Of a DNA stretch of 64,000 bases, positions 36,971-46,848 are shown one piece after another (within the stretch, counting starts at the first letter, position 1; each line of letters begins with the position of its first letter). The stretch spans positions 22,551-86,550 of the forward strand of contig CAZSSM010000021.1 of assembly GCA_964609385.1 (NCBI GenBank). Direction: 5' to 3'. The notes below the pieces were generated by a model that saw only the letters and a list, made by a program, of their open reading frames with translations, was not told where the DNA came from and made no database searches. Both the position numbers and the translations under genes were made by a program. This DNA is from CAZSSM01 sp964609385. GTDB lineage: Bacteria; Planctomycetota; Planctomycetia; Isosphaerales; Isosphaeraceae.

Positions 36971-37119
36971 GTCGAGCCCCCCTTCCTTCGTTCCCTCAAG
37001 TCATTCAGGCGCGTACCCTATCTCCGTTTCCCCCTTTGGACAATCACACAATCGGGAACGGCCGCCTCGTCGATACGATCTCGACGGTGTGGCTCCAGCC
37101 CGGCGGAGCGACGACCCTG

Positions 37120-38121
37120 ATGTGGTATCTCCATGCTTGGATCGCCTTGAGCCTGCTGCCGAAGCCCATTGAGATCCCCGTCGAGGCCGACCCGCTCGAA
37201 GCGGACATCCCACGTCCCTTCGTCCTAGCCAACGACGGTTCGATCACAGCGCGGTTCGCGCGGGTTCGGGTTACGGACCGCTACCAAATCTGGAGCGTGC
37301 GTTACCCGTCGCCGATCGTCTCGCCCGACCCGATTAATAATGTCGTGCCGGCCGACTACTATCGGCCCAACGGTCCGGGGCCGTTCCCCGGCGTGGTCGT
37401 GCTGCATATCCTGGGGTCGGACTTTGCGCTGTCACGGTTCCTGGCGGCGCGGTTGGCTGATGCAAACGTAGCGGCCCTGTTCGTTAAGCTGCCCTACTAC
37501 GGTGAGCGACGACCGCCGGAGATGCCGAGACGCCCGTCCTTGACCCGCGATCGGGAGCGGACCTTAATTGCGATGCGACAGGGGATCTGCGATGTCCGTC
37601 GAGGGATCGACGTCCTGGCATCGCTTCCGGAGATCGACCCGGATCGTCTGGGCGTTACTGGGATCAGCCTGGGCGGGATCGTCTCATCGGTCGTAGCTGG
37701 GGTCGACCCCCAGGTCGGTCGCGTTGTGCTCCTATTGGCAGGCGGTGACCTAGCCACGATTCTCTGGGAGTCGTCCGAGCGCGAGGCGGTCCAACTCCGA
37801 CGCGATTGGACTGCCCAGGGTCAGACGCGCGACGACCTCGATGCGCTGGTCCGCCCGTTCGATCCATTGACCCACGCCGAGGGGTTGCGGACGAAGGCGG
37901 TTTTCCTGATGGCTGGGCGCGCCGATCGCGTGGTGCCCCCTGAGTCGACGCGTCGGCTCTGGGACGCCGCTGGACGACCCGATCTGACTTGGTTCGACTG
38001 CGGCCATTACTCGGCCGTCGCCTACCTGTTGCCGGCCATCCGCCGGACCGTCGCGCACTTCCAGGAGGAGCCTGAGAGATGGTCTCAGCCGACCACAACA
38101 ACCCCGACCTCGAACCGGTAA
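37120..38121 (+). CDS. Exported dienelactone-hydrolase-like alpha/beta hydrolase
   Basis: 333 residues from ATG 37120; GTG 37087 and a TTG at 37036 are possible earlier starts. A short hydrophobic N-terminus (MWYLHAWIALSLLP) suggests a signal or anchor. Nucleophile elbow GVTGISLGGIV (Ser183), acid in AGRADRVVPP, His in DCGHYSAV, in the right order. Similar to acetyl-esterase/dienelactone hydrolase-like planctomycete proteins. The stop codon lies inside the next gene, which starts 43 bases earlier. Confidence 0.72.
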   Translation: MWYLHAWIALSLLPKPIEIPVEADPLEADIPRPFVLANDGSITARFARVRVTDRYQIWSVRYPSPIVSPDPINNVVPADYYRPNGPGPFPGVVVLHILGSDFALSRFLAARLADANVAALFVKLPYYGERRPPEMPRRPSLTRDRERTLIAMRQGICDVRRGIDVLASLPEIDPDRLGVTGISLGGIVSSVVAGVDPQVGRVVLLLAGGDLATILWESSEREAVQLRRDWTAQGQTRDDLDALVRPFDPLTHAEGLRTKAVFLMAGRADRVVPPESTRRLWDAAGRPDLTWFDCGHYSAVAYLLPAIRRTVAHFQEEPERWSQPTTTTPTSNR

Positions 38122-38735
38122 GCGAGAGCCACGATCCGGCGAATCCGAGCGACATCGAGCTGCCTCCTTGGCGGAGCGACTTCGCGCGTGCCCTCTACCA
38201 GATGCGCAACGATCCCACGGCCAAATATTTCCAATTGGCGACCGTCCGTCCCGACGGCACGCCGGCCAACCGGACCTTGGTCTTCCGAGGCTTCGACGAC
38301 CCCGGCTCGCGTCTAACGATGGTCAGCGATCTCCGGAGCCGAAAGATCGAGGAACTCCGATCGCGGCCCGAGGCCGAGATCTGCTGGTACTTCACCGAGA
38401 CTCGTGACCAGTTCCGGATGGCCGGGCCAATCGCCATCCTCGGACCCGATCGCAACGACGACCAATCACGACTCCGAAGACGGATCTGGTCCGAGATGTC
38501 GCACAACGCCCGCGAGATGTTCTGGTGGCCGACCCCGGCCGATCCCCGCGCCAACAAAGACGCCTTTCAGCAAGCGCCTGAGGATCGAGGTGAACCGACC
38601 GCGACCTTCGCCGTGCTCGTCCTGACCCCCCTCCGTGTCGAGCATCTCCGACTTCGAGGTGAACCCCAGAACCGCTGGATCCATCAACGTGATGCCGTTG
38701 ACCGGCCTTGGGTCACCCGAGAGGTCAATCCATAA
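38079..38735 (+). CDS. Pyridoxamine 5'-phosphate oxidase-like FMN-binding protein
   Basis: 218 residues from ATG 38079 (GAGAG upstream), overlapping the previous gene by 43 bases. The split-barrel pattern is seen: FQLATVRPDGTPANRTLVFRGF, SDLRSRKIEEL, ICWYFTETRDQFRMAGP and the C-terminal VEHLRLRGEPQNRWIH, as in the Alr4036/PPOX-like group. It likely binds FMN; whether it oxidises pyridoxamine phosphate or another substrate is open. Confidence 0.82.
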   Translation: MVSADHNNPDLEPVSESHDPANPSDIELPPWRSDFARALYQMRNDPTAKYFQLATVRPDGTPANRTLVFRGFDDPGSRLTMVSDLRSRKIEELRSRPEAEICWYFTETRDQFRMAGPIAILGPDRNDDQSRLRRRIWSEMSHNAREMFWWPTPADPRANKDAFQQAPEDRGEPTATFAVLVLTPLRVEHLRLRGEPQNRWIHQRDAVDRPWVTREVNP

Positions 38736-38960
38736 CGTTGATGAATTGAAAGTAAATGGCTGGTGTCGTTTGTTTGCTCTGTTGCGACCAGAAACGATCG
38801 GTGCGGCTGGCCCGTTCTTGGCGACGGCGATCCTCACGAAACCTGAGAGAATTCCGACGAAAACCTGTTGTCGGACCCCGAGGATCCCGTAGGATCAACC
38901 GTGGCCCACAGGATCGGGCCAAATGGATCGAGCCAACTGGACGGCTTCGGGAGCGCAGGT

Positions 38961-39383
38961 ATGCCCACGCAGGAGATCTCGGTGACCAGCGTCTTCCTCT
39001 ATGTGGAGGACGTGGCGCGTTCGTTAGAGTTTTACCAGGAGGTCATGGGGGCCGAGGTTCGGCAACTCCATCCCAGCGAGCCTAAGGACGGGGAACTCTC
39101 CCTGGCGATCCTCCGGCTAGCCAACATAACAATCATGCTCCATCCGCAGACTCCCTACGCCGACCAATTCGATGGGATGCGGCTGGGCGTCGGAATCCAT
39201 CTGCAACTCCGAGTCGCCGATGTCGATGGCTACTACCAGCGCTGTCTGGACCAGGGCGCGATCATGAGCGTCAGCGGCGAGCCGATCGATCAGTCCTGGG
39301 GCTGGCGCGAATTCGCCATCCGTGATCCCGATGGCTACATCTGGTCGGTCTACCAGGATTACACCGACGGCCAATGGGAGTGA
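38961..39383 (+). CDS. Glyoxalase/VOC-family protein
   Basis: 140 residues from ATG 38961, with GGGAG upstream. VOC fold with SVFLYVEDVARSLEFYQEVMG at the start (quoted in part: VEDVARSLEFYQEVMG), HLQLRVADVDGYYQRCLDQG and WREFAIRDPDGYIWSVYQD (in part: FAIRDPDGYIWSVYQ). Residues for metal binding are not clear, so activity is open. Confidence 0.82.
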   Translation: MPTQEISVTSVFLYVEDVARSLEFYQEVMGAEVRQLHPSEPKDGELSLAILRLANITIMLHPQTPYADQFDGMRLGVGIHLQLRVADVDGYYQRCLDQGAIMSVSGEPIDQSWGWREFAIRDPDGYIWSVYQDYTDGQWE

Positions 39384-39465
39384 CTTGGGTCGCCCCAGGC
39401 CGGGCTGCTCAAACCTGCGCGATCACGGACTCACGGACGGACTTCGTCGAATCCTGATCGGTCCA

Positions 39466-40308
39466 TTAGGTTGCCAATCCGACCGACGGTCTACCCTTCG
39501 AGGCGGTGGCGATCCAGTAGCAGGGGTCTTCGGAGCCGTCACCGACCTCAGGTCGGACCCGGTACGGATTGATCCAGCGTGCTGGCCACGGTTCGTGATC
39601 GTCGAGTTGGCTCAAGGCTGTCCGGCGCTCCGACTCGCCGAGAGGCTCCCGCAACGCCCGACAGAGTGCGCGACGGAGCCGGGTCGCGCCCCGAAACTGC
39701 CACCAGGGTGATCGGCTCGAGGCCAGCGTATCGCGATTCGTTGGATGTGGGGTCGTCGGCATCTGCGACCAGAGCCGAACATCATTCCAAGGGCCCAGCA
39801 AATCGAGTAGTTCAGATCGATCAAACTCGCGTGTGTGGAACGGATTCGGTTCCGCGCTGTCATCGTTGTAGACTGGCCGGTTCGGTGTTGAGAGGACCAG
39901 GCGTCCGCCGCCTTTGAGGACGCGGTGGGCCTCTCCAAGGAACCGTTCCGGCTCCGGGACGTGCTCTAATGTCTCGAAGCTGACGAGCAGATCGATCGCG
40001 CCGTCGGCCAACGGAATCCGCACGGCATCCCCAAGGAGGATCGCAGTCCCCCCCCTGCCTCGATCCCGAGCAATTCGACAGGCTGCCGGATCGCGATCGA
40101 CCCCGAGGACCCGGCTGGCACCAGCGCCGCTCAATAGCGCCGCTCCGTAGCCGGTCCCGACGGCGATGTCTAGGACCACCCCCCCTGCCACGTATTGGCA
40201 GGCGAATCGATAGCGATAAAGGTGCTCCCAGAAGATTCGCGGATGGGCCTCATCCGGCTCCATCCGCTCGCTGGCCTGGGTATCGGAGTCAAGCGGGTTG
40301 ATATCCAT
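39466..40308 (-). CDS. SAM-dependent class I methyltransferase
   Basis: 280 residues from ATG 40308, 50 bases after the thioredoxin reductase stop and on the same strand. The longer open frame upstream overlaps trxB and is not real. Motif I VLDIAVGTGYGAALL, motif II GVDRDPAACRIA, LVSFETLEHVPEPERFL and LKGGGRLVLSTPN. Start may be later at MEPDEAHPR. Substrate unknown. Confidence 0.78.
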   Translation of the reverse strand: MDINPLDSDTQASERMEPDEAHPRIFWEHLYRYRFACQYVAGGVVLDIAVGTGYGAALLSGAGASRVLGVDRDPAACRIARDRGRGGTAILLGDAVRIPLADGAIDLLVSFETLEHVPEPERFLGEAHRVLKGGGRLVLSTPNRPVYNDDSAEPNPFHTREFDRSELLDLLGPWNDVRLWSQMPTTPHPTNRDTLASSRSPWWQFRGATRLRRALCRALREPLGESERRTALSQLDDHEPWPARWINPYRVRPEVGDGSEDPCYWIATASKGRPSVGLAT

Positions 40309-40357
40309 CCTCGACGGGGCTTTGGTGAAGCGAGGGAGGATGAGAAAGCGCTTCGGC

Positions 40358-41401
40358 TCACTCGTGGGCGGCCAGCCAGCGCTCGGCATCAAGCGCGGCC
40401 ATGCAGCCGGTGCCCGCGGCGGTGATGGCTTGCCGATAATTATCGTCGGCCACATCCCCGGCGGCGAAGAGCCCATCGACGCTGGTGTAGGTTCGGAACG
40501 GCGCGGTCCAGACGATGTAACCCTTCTCAGTCATTTTGACTTTATTCTTGAGGAAGGAGGTATTGGGGGTGTGGCCGATGGCCAAGAACACGCCGGTCGC
40601 TTCGACGTCCAAAGGTTCATCGGACTCCATGCGTCGGATTCGGACGCCGGTGACACCCTGCTGCTCATCGCCGAGAATTTCGTCGACGACGCTGCTCCAA
40701 AGGACCGCAATCTTGGGGTTTTCCAGAGCACGATTGGCCATGATCTTGGAGGCGCGGAGTTGGTCACGGCGGTGAATCATGTAGACCTTGCTGGCGAACT
40801 TGGTCAGATAGGTCGCCTCCTCACAGGCCGAGTCGCCACCGCCAACGACCACCAAAGGTTTGCCGCGGAACCTTGGCAGAGCCCCGTCGCAGACAGCACA
40901 GGCGCTGACACCGAGGTTTTTGAACCGAGTCTCGCTTTCCAGGCCGAGGTAGTTGGCCCGCGCCCCGGTGGCGACGATCAAGGTTTCGGTCTGGACCGGC
41001 TCACCGTCCATCAGTGAGAGCGTGAACGGGCGATTGTCGAGGTCGACGTCGACGACATCGTCGGTGATGATCCGTGTGTTGAAGTTCTTGGACTGTTGGC
41101 GCATCAGTTCCATTAGCTCGGGGCCGGAGACGCCGTCACCACGATGCGGAGCCATGTATTGGCGGATCGAGGGGTCGATCGCCTCATCGAGATAGGACTT
41201 CAGGTTGCCAGCGGGGAAGCCAGCGTAGTTCTCGACCTCATTGGTGAGGGCCAATTGGCCCAACGGAAGCGTGTTGTTCTGGCGGTTCTCTTCGGTCATC
41301 GCACCTTCGATGACCAAGGGGTTGAGTTCGGCACGCGCCGCATAGATCGCTGCGGACCAGGCGGCTGGGCCGCTCCCAACGATCGTAATCTTCTCGACCA
41401 T
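40358..41401 (-). CDS. trxB: Thioredoxin reductase
   Basis: 347 residues. N-terminal FAD motif IVGSGPAAWSAAIYAARA (9-24), redox-active CAVCDG (Cys168, Cys171), NADPH motif VVVGGGDSACEEA, and the FAD-binding GLFAAGDVAD near residue 310. The low-molecular-weight, bacterial type. It reduces thioredoxin with NADPH. The start ATG is at 41401 and no upstream alternative is needed. The methyltransferase gene lies downstream on the same strand. Confidence 0.93.
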   Translation of the reverse strand: MVEKITIVGSGPAAWSAAIYAARAELNPLVIEGAMTEENRQNNTLPLGQLALTNEVENYAGFPAGNLKSYLDEAIDPSIRQYMAPHRGDGVSGPELMELMRQQSKNFNTRIITDDVVDVDLDNRPFTLSLMDGEPVQTETLIVATGARANYLGLESETRFKNLGVSACAVCDGALPRFRGKPLVVVGGGDSACEEATYLTKFASKVYMIHRRDQLRASKIMANRALENPKIAVLWSSVVDEILGDEQQGVTGVRIRRMESDEPLDVEATGVFLAIGHTPNTSFLKNKVKMTEKGYIVWTAPFRTYTSVDGLFAAGDVADDNYRQAITAAGTGCMAALDAERWLAAHE

Positions 41402-41757
41402 GGTAATGACCTCTGCGCCACGGCGCTATCTCTTCGGGGATCGCGACGGACCGTTCCCAACGCGTTGGTCAGCGTTTGTATGCCGTAACGAGACCGAGCA
41501 AGACGGTCCAAACTTCCCCATTCTATGCCGAGAGGGACCGCCGCGACCAGGACCGCCGCGGACTCTCAACGAACCGTCACTGGACCAATGGTCGGTCTCC
41601 TCGTCGATCCAACGCTCTTCTCGAGGATGATTCCGAATGAGGTTTCGTAGGCGCCGACCACATGCTTGTGTCGCTCCAGGCCAGTCAGAGCGCACCAGTG
41701 GCACAGCTTGCAGATTGCCAGAGCATCGGACCGGAAATTTTCTGATAAACAGCATGC
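41402..41757. other. Intergenic region, no gene supported
   Basis: About 350 bases between the divergent start of trxB and the sigma-factor terminator. Short open frames here lack start signals and recognisable products. Confidence 0.35.
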
Positions 41758-41803
41758 TTAAAAGAACCGGCCCCGTCCATTAACGCTTGAGAACCGGGCC
41801 GGT
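41758..41803 (-). terminator. Intrinsic terminator of the sigma-factor gene
   Basis: On the minus strand an ACCGGCCC-type inverted repeat (stem of nine pairs with one mismatch, 41795-41803 with 41766-41774) is followed by TTCTTTTAAG. It lies 45 bases after the sigma-factor stop. Confidence 0.6.
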
Positions 41804-41847
41804 CCGATCGTATCGCTTCTTCACATCACTGGGTTACTGGGATCATC

Positions 41848-42681
41848 TCAGACGAGCGCGGCCTCGGCATCGATCCAGTTGACGAGTTTGGTCAGGGCCT
41901 GATTCTCAAGTTGACGGACGCGTTCGCGGGTCAGGCCCAAGGTCTCGCCGACTTCGCGGAGGGTCATCGCGTCGAACGGTTCCAAACCGAACCGCATCCG
42001 GATCACGTCGGCCTCACGGGTCTCGAGCTGGTCGACATACTCGAAGACGCGTCGGAGGCTATCCGACTCCATGATCTGGTCGTCGGGTGCCTGAGAGCGT
42101 TCATCGGTCAACATCTCATCCAGCGAAATGCCTTCCTCGTCGGCATGGTCGGGGTGCGGCGTGAGGTTGTGGATCTGGCAGGCTTGACTGACGATCTCGA
42201 CCTTCTTTTTGGAGATCCTCAGGGCCTTCCCGATCTCCTCGGGTGTCGGTGTGCGCCCGTAATGGTCGGTCAGGGTCGCCCCGGCTCGTCGCCACTTGGC
42301 CAGAAGGCTGACCATGTAGGCCGGCAGCCGGATCGGTTTGCCGTTGCCGTTATTCATGACGGCGCGTCGGATCGACTGCTTGATCCAGTAGCTGGCATAG
42401 GTGCTAAATCGGGTCTCCATCTGGCCATCGAACCCTTCGACGGCACGCATCAGTCCAAGGTTCCCCTCCTCGATCAGATCTTCGAGGCCCAGGCCCTTGC
42501 CGAGGTAGCCCCTCGCGATGTTGACAACCAGCCTCAGGTTGGCTTTGACCATGTGGTCGCGGGCCTCGGGATCGCCTTGGGACACACGATCAGCCAATTC
42601 GCGTTCTTCTGTCGATGTCAATAGAGGGGTTTCGTTAATGTCGTGCAGGTAAATTTGCAAAGGTGTCGGTTCGTCGCTCAT
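41848..42681 (-). CDS. Sigma-70 family factor, primary-like (group 1/2)
   Basis: 277 residues from ATG 42681 (GAGAGGG upstream). All regions except 1.1 are present: region 1.2 QIYLHDINETPLL, region 2 VKANLRLVVNIARGYLGKGLGLEDLIEEGNLGLMRAVEGFD (in part: EGNLGLMRAVEGFD), FSTYASYWIKQSIRRA, region 3, and region 4 LREVGETLGLTRERVRQLENQALTKL (in part: LGLTRERVRQLENQA). Lack of region 1.1 and the short length favour a group 2 alternative sigma (RpoS/HrdA-like). Promoter specificity should resemble the housekeeping type. Followed by its own terminator. Confidence 0.93.
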   Translation of the reverse strand: MSDEPTPLQIYLHDINETPLLTSTEERELADRVSQGDPEARDHMVKANLRLVVNIARGYLGKGLGLEDLIEEGNLGLMRAVEGFDGQMETRFSTYASYWIKQSIRRAVMNNGNGKPIRLPAYMVSLLAKWRRAGATLTDHYGRTPTPEEIGKALRISKKKVEIVSQACQIHNLTPHPDHADEEGISLDEMLTDERSQAPDDQIMESDSLRRVFEYVDQLETREADVIRMRFGLEPFDAMTLREVGETLGLTRERVRQLENQALTKLVNWIDAEAALV

Positions 42682-43006
42682 ACGACCCTCTCGGGTTAGC
42701 ATGGCGTCTCCGCCATGGGCAGGGAAGGAAGCATCCTGCGTTCAGCCATCCGTCGAACAAAACGCGGCGAGGCAACTCCTCGTGTCGATCCGTCGCGCAA
42801 ACGACTCCGAGGCATCGGCCATGTTCACCGGATGGAACTTAGGATGTCCGGAGGGACTGTCAACGGTGCCAGATGGTAGGCAAGTTGCCTATTCGCCGCG
42901 CCGTTTGTCGATTCCGATCACGACGCGACGTCGCCCCGAGACTCAAAGAAGTGGGCGATCCGTTGAGCGCGGATCGATTCCGATCCACATCTCTCCAGAT
43001 CCATCA
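42682..43006. other. Intergenic region, no gene supported
   Basis: About 325 bases upstream of the sigma-factor gene; likely holds its promoter. No clear boxes or RNA structure seen. Confidence 0.35.
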
Positions 43007-45172
43007 TCAACGCGAACGGCCAGCAACCCGATCGTCGAGGGTTTCGGGCGCAAAGTCAGGGTCATCCGTCCCCGATGCTTTGAAGACCGTCAACATACCG
43101 GCGCGAGGTTCGATCCGGATCTGATCGCCCTCGACGATCGCCGAACAGGCCCCGCGTACGTTGATCAGGGCCGGGATTCCCGCTTCGCGAAGCAGGATCG
43201 CCCCGTGGCTCAGCTCGCCGCCCATCTCGACGACAACGGCGCGGAACCGAGGGAAAGTCACCGCCCACGACGGCTCCAACGTCGAGACCACCAGGATCGG
43301 ATCCTTCGGGTATGAGCGGGCCAAACAATCGGTCACCGAGTCGCAGCGGACCGCCGTCCCAGTCACCTCGACGGCGCCCAGACCGATCCCTCGGAGGGTC
43401 GACCCATCTCCCGAAGTGGTCTGCTCCTCAGATGGCCGTTCGAACTCTTCGGCGTCCAACTGATCGGACATCACCGGATCGGGACAGACGCGCTGGCAGT
43501 CCCGCTCGAAATCGGCCCGTCGCGACTCGGCCTTTGCCCGCCAGGTCTCCGGGGCTCCTTGCAGGTCCTCGCCTCGGAGGAGGAAGACGTCCTCGACTCG
43601 ATCGAGATGGCCGGCCTGGACCGCCCGCATGGCTTCTTCCAAGACGGCTGCACGCAACCGCGACCAGAGTCGCATCAGATCGTCGCGGAACCGCTCGCGA
43701 ACCTCGTCGGGGAGGAAGAACGGTCGGACCCACCATCCCGGACCACCTTTGGTTTCGCCCGGCAACGATGCCAAAGCGCCTTCGTTCAGGTCGCGGATGA
43801 GATCGTCGCGCATCTCGGCGAATCGCGGGCGTGACAGGTCGCTCTCCAAGGGGCCGCGATGACCGTATCGGACAAGCCAGTCCTCGAGACCTCGGAGCCG
43901 ACGCTCGCGGTCGGGCTCGATGGCCAGGCGGGCGTAATCGCGATACATGGCTTTGGTGACCACGCGGGCACCTCGACGGATCCCTAAAGCGCGTCGGATC
44001 TTTGAGAGACCTGAGATTATGCCGCCCAGGGCGAACATCATCGGGATGGCGAAGGCCAGCGCCTCAACGTTGACTCGATAGAGGTCAGCCAGCGACTGCG
44101 TTCCGTCGAGTTGGTCGTTGAGGCGCTTGAGACCGCGGCCGATCCGAGTCAGGGACCACAGGTTCATTCCCTGAAGCTTGAAGAGGACTGGGATCGACTT
44201 AAAGAACCGGCCTGGCAGCACGGCGCGGTCGCGAGGACCGCGATCGGTCCCCCCCACCCCTTCGGTGACCATCGATCGTGGAAGGCCCCAATGGTCCATC
44301 ATCCGGAAGAAGGCCGACACGTTGAGCCAAGCGCGGCCGACGCGCTCGACCGCATAGGATTCGTCCCAGTCGGCGATGGCTGGGTCGATCGCCTCGAAGT
44401 AAGCCATCACCGGTCGGCTGATCTCGACCAAGATCCCGACCATCCAAGGGCTCGGCGGGTCGCCGAGGATCTCCTTGTGATTGGCCAGGCTGAGGGTCCG
44501 ATTCCGGTGGACGGAAAACAATGCTGGGCGGATCTGGAGCAGGATCCGCGAACCATCGCTGCGCTCGACCCACTCGGCATCGAAGGGCGTTGGGAAATGC
44601 TGGGCCAGAGAGTCCAACCATCGGTCGTTCGGTCGTTCCCGCTGGAGGTGGTCGTGAACGACCGTCCCCCGAGCGCGTCCGGAGGTCAAGTCGACGTTGG
44701 TCTCGGGGCTCGATGTCTCTTCGTAGTAGAATCCGTCAAAAAAGGTGATCCCAGCGTTCGATTCGACCAGAAGCGGTTGGACGAAGAGGGCACCATGCGG
44801 TTGGCCTTGGACGCTCGGCAAGCTGTCGCGGACCGCCACGAGGGCCTCAGCGAACTGTTCGGGACCTTCCACGATCCGGCTGAGATACTGACCTGCCTTG
44901 GACGTCGATGTGCCATCTTCGTCCGGGGCGGCAGAGCGGATGACCAACGTTGTGTTCCGCTCGAACGACTCGGGCCAGGGTGTTGCGGCATCGACCGTCT
45001 CAGCCCAAGCCCAAACTGTCAACGGGACCTCGAAGCGACGACGACGGGCCAGGGCAAGGTTAGCCAACTTGGCCGGGATGTCTGTCGTTTGATCTCGACG
45101 CGGCTCAGAGTTGGTCGGCGGCTGTCGTCGAGGTTGCGTGATTCGGATCTGCGAGAGACTGTTCCAAGGCAT
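43007..45172 (-). CDS. PEP/pyruvate-binding and PEP-utilising-enzyme-like protein
   Basis: 721 residues. The N-terminal part (about 30-220) looks like the ATP-grasp PEP/pyruvate-binding domain of PEP synthase/PPDK: TTLVIRSAAPDEDG, LFVQPLLVESNAGI and DAEWVERSDGSRILLQIRP. The C-terminus (about 590-690) is a PEP-utilisers mobile domain: MGGELSHGAILLREAGIPAL, with the phosphorylatable His656. The region between (220-580) is a long helical segment not recognised. No PEP-binding TIM barrel is present, so it may phosphorylate another substrate by ATP, as in rifampin-phosphotransferase-like enzymes. It overlaps the 3' end of the hydrolase gene by 68 bases. Confidence 0.75.
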   Translation of the reverse strand: MPWNSLSQIRITQPRRQPPTNSEPRRDQTTDIPAKLANLALARRRRFEVPLTVWAWAETVDAATPWPESFERNTTLVIRSAAPDEDGTSTSKAGQYLSRIVEGPEQFAEALVAVRDSLPSVQGQPHGALFVQPLLVESNAGITFFDGFYYEETSSPETNVDLTSGRARGTVVHDHLQRERPNDRWLDSLAQHFPTPFDAEWVERSDGSRILLQIRPALFSVHRNRTLSLANHKEILGDPPSPWMVGILVEISRPVMAYFEAIDPAIADWDESYAVERVGRAWLNVSAFFRMMDHWGLPRSMVTEGVGGTDRGPRDRAVLPGRFFKSIPVLFKLQGMNLWSLTRIGRGLKRLNDQLDGTQSLADLYRVNVEALAFAIPMMFALGGIISGLSKIRRALGIRRGARVVTKAMYRDYARLAIEPDRERRLRGLEDWLVRYGHRGPLESDLSRPRFAEMRDDLIRDLNEGALASLPGETKGGPGWWVRPFFLPDEVRERFRDDLMRLWSRLRAAVLEEAMRAVQAGHLDRVEDVFLLRGEDLQGAPETWRAKAESRRADFERDCQRVCPDPVMSDQLDAEEFERPSEEQTTSGDGSTLRGIGLGAVEVTGTAVRCDSVTDCLARSYPKDPILVVSTLEPSWAVTFPRFRAVVVEMGGELSHGAILLREAGIPALINVRGACSAIVEGDQIRIEPRAGMLTVFKASGTDDPDFAPETLDDRVAGRSR

Positions 45173-45950
45173 GGCCGAGGGCTCGCGCCCACTCCTCCGG
45201 ATGATCGAGTAACGGGTAGTGGCCCCAGTCAGGGAAAACTTGTCGCGCGAAGCGATGCCCCAGGGCCGTCTCGGTTTGCTCCAGTTCTTTGAGCGAGACG
45301 ACCGTGTCGCGGAGCCCCCACCACATTTGGATCCCGGTCAGACGATCGGGATGAGCCGCGAATCCACGCTCCAGTTCGCGGAGCAACGCGGGGGTCATCC
45401 ATCGAAAGAAGTCGTCGAAGGCCGCACAGCGCGCATAACCTTCGAAGAACCGCGCGAAGAGGTCGGCCTCCAAGGGTCGCTGAAGGTGCTTGCGGACGAA
45501 CCGTCGTTGGATCGGCGACCAGGCGATCAGCCGCTTCAAGGCCGCTCGGACCGCACCGGAGCGCATGAACTTGGGAAAGAGGCGATGCTCTAATCCCCAG
45601 AGGACCGGGCCTTGGAAGATCAACGGGATGGCTAGGCCACCACGCTCGCGGAGGCTCAAGGCGATCAGGCCACCGATCCCCGAGGCATACCCCAACCGCA
45701 CGACATCGGGCCGATATCGGCTCAACACATCGATCGCGCCCGATTCGACTTGGTCCAGGAACGTCGACCAGTCCCCAGCACGTGGCCGACCCTCGAATCC
45801 AGGATAAGGCACGTCGACCAACGCGATCTGAGGATTCTGCGCGGCCAGCGCCATCTGCGCTCGCTCCAAACGCGCTTCGCAATGCCCATTCCCACCGAAG
45901 TGTAGGACCACCCTAGTGGATTGATCGTCGAAACTCGTCGCCATCGCCAT
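45105..45950 (-). CDS. Alpha/beta hydrolase
   Basis: 281 residues from ATG 45950 (ATG 45944 also possible). The longer frame to 46376 runs antisense to the lipoprotein gene and is unlikely. Core: VVLHFGGNGHCEA, oxyanion region, nucleophile elbow RLGYASGIGG (Ser90), and C-terminal FPDWGHYPLLDHPEEW with the His. It lies just upstream of, and overlaps, the PEP-utilising-like gene, so the two are probably one unit. Substrate unknown. Confidence 0.75.
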   Translation of the reverse strand: MAMATSFDDQSTRVVLHFGGNGHCEARLERAQMALAAQNPQIALVDVPYPGFEGRPRAGDWSTFLDQVESGAIDVLSRYRPDVVRLGYASGIGGLIALSLRERGGLAIPLIFQGPVLWGLEHRLFPKFMRSGAVRAALKRLIAWSPIQRRFVRKHLQRPLEADLFARFFEGYARCAAFDDFFRWMTPALLRELERGFAAHPDRLTGIQMWWGLRDTVVSLKELEQTETALGHRFARQVFPDWGHYPLLDHPEEWARALGHALEQSLADPNHATSTTAADQL

Positions 45951-46158
45951 GCCGGATCTCAAAAGACGGGGGTTCCAAACGGGCGGAGCGGGTCGGCGTG
46001 TGACGATTGTAGGCGTCGATCCACCCGTCCGGCCGTTCCCGTCCGAACTCAGAGGATCCGCCTTGGATCCGGGCCCATCCCCTGTCCGATCCGAACAGAG
46101 CCGTGAAGGCCGATCGCGACGGATGCGCATCGAATTTCGAAAGATCGGAGGATCACAC

Positions 46159-46638
46159 GTGGAACGGATCATGACGCAACGGGCCGGGCTCCTGAGCGCC
46201 TCGATAGTGGTCGTGCTGGGACTCAACGGTTGCTTGCTGACCAGCAGCAGCGATGACTTCCCCGCGCCTTGTCTCGGCGCCAACTGTGGTGGGGTCCCCG
46301 GCGTTGTCCCGGGCCAATTGGTCAGGCCCACGCACGACGTCGTGGCCGGAGGCGTCCCGTTCGGCTCACCCTTCATTGCTCCCGAGTCCTACATCCCGCG
46401 CGAGTCGTACGAAGACCGACAGGACGAAGCGACCGACGTCATGCAGCCGATCGAAGAAGAGGCCGGCATCGAGGACGCGGGGGACGAGCAGGTGGAGGTG
46501 ATCCCCCCGCCCCCATTTGAAATCCTTCCCACGCCCCCGAACGACGACGAGGCGACCCCGCCTCCGGCCGACCTACTCGACCTGCCTCGGACCGATGACG
46601 ACCTTTCTGAAAGCCGGTTCAACACAGATCGGTTCTGA
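46159..46638 (+). CDS. Small lipoprotein with Pro/Asp-rich tail
   Basis: About 159 residues from GTG 46159, preceded by GGAGG eight bases upstream; ATG 46171 is an alternative. Signal with lipobox VLGLNGC makes a lipid-anchored protein. The mature part has Cys residues early (PAPCLGANCGG) and then becomes rich in Pro, Asp and Glu (for example EVIPPPPFEILPTPP), probably disordered. No family recognised. Confidence 0.6.
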   Translation: MERIMTQRAGLLSASIVVVLGLNGCLLTSSSDDFPAPCLGANCGGVPGVVPGQLVRPTHDVVAGGVPFGSPFIAPESYIPRESYEDRQDEATDVMQPIEEEAGIEDAGDEQVEVIPPPPFEILPTPPNDDEATPPPADLLDLPRTDDDLSESRFNTDRF

Positions 46639-46848
46639 TCAGCGGACTTGACCTCGTCCACAATCCTTGACCTTCGGATCGGATCCGATCACAGTAATTC
46701 GATCCTGAGCACGCTCGCCCGGTCCGTATGCCGGAATCGGCCGGACCGGATCTCTTGACCAGACATGACGTGCTCGGTTGATGCCGATGCCTGCTGCGTG
46801 GCAGGTCGAGGTCGGTGTTCTCGAAGGGCTGGGAGAGAGGTCCGACCG

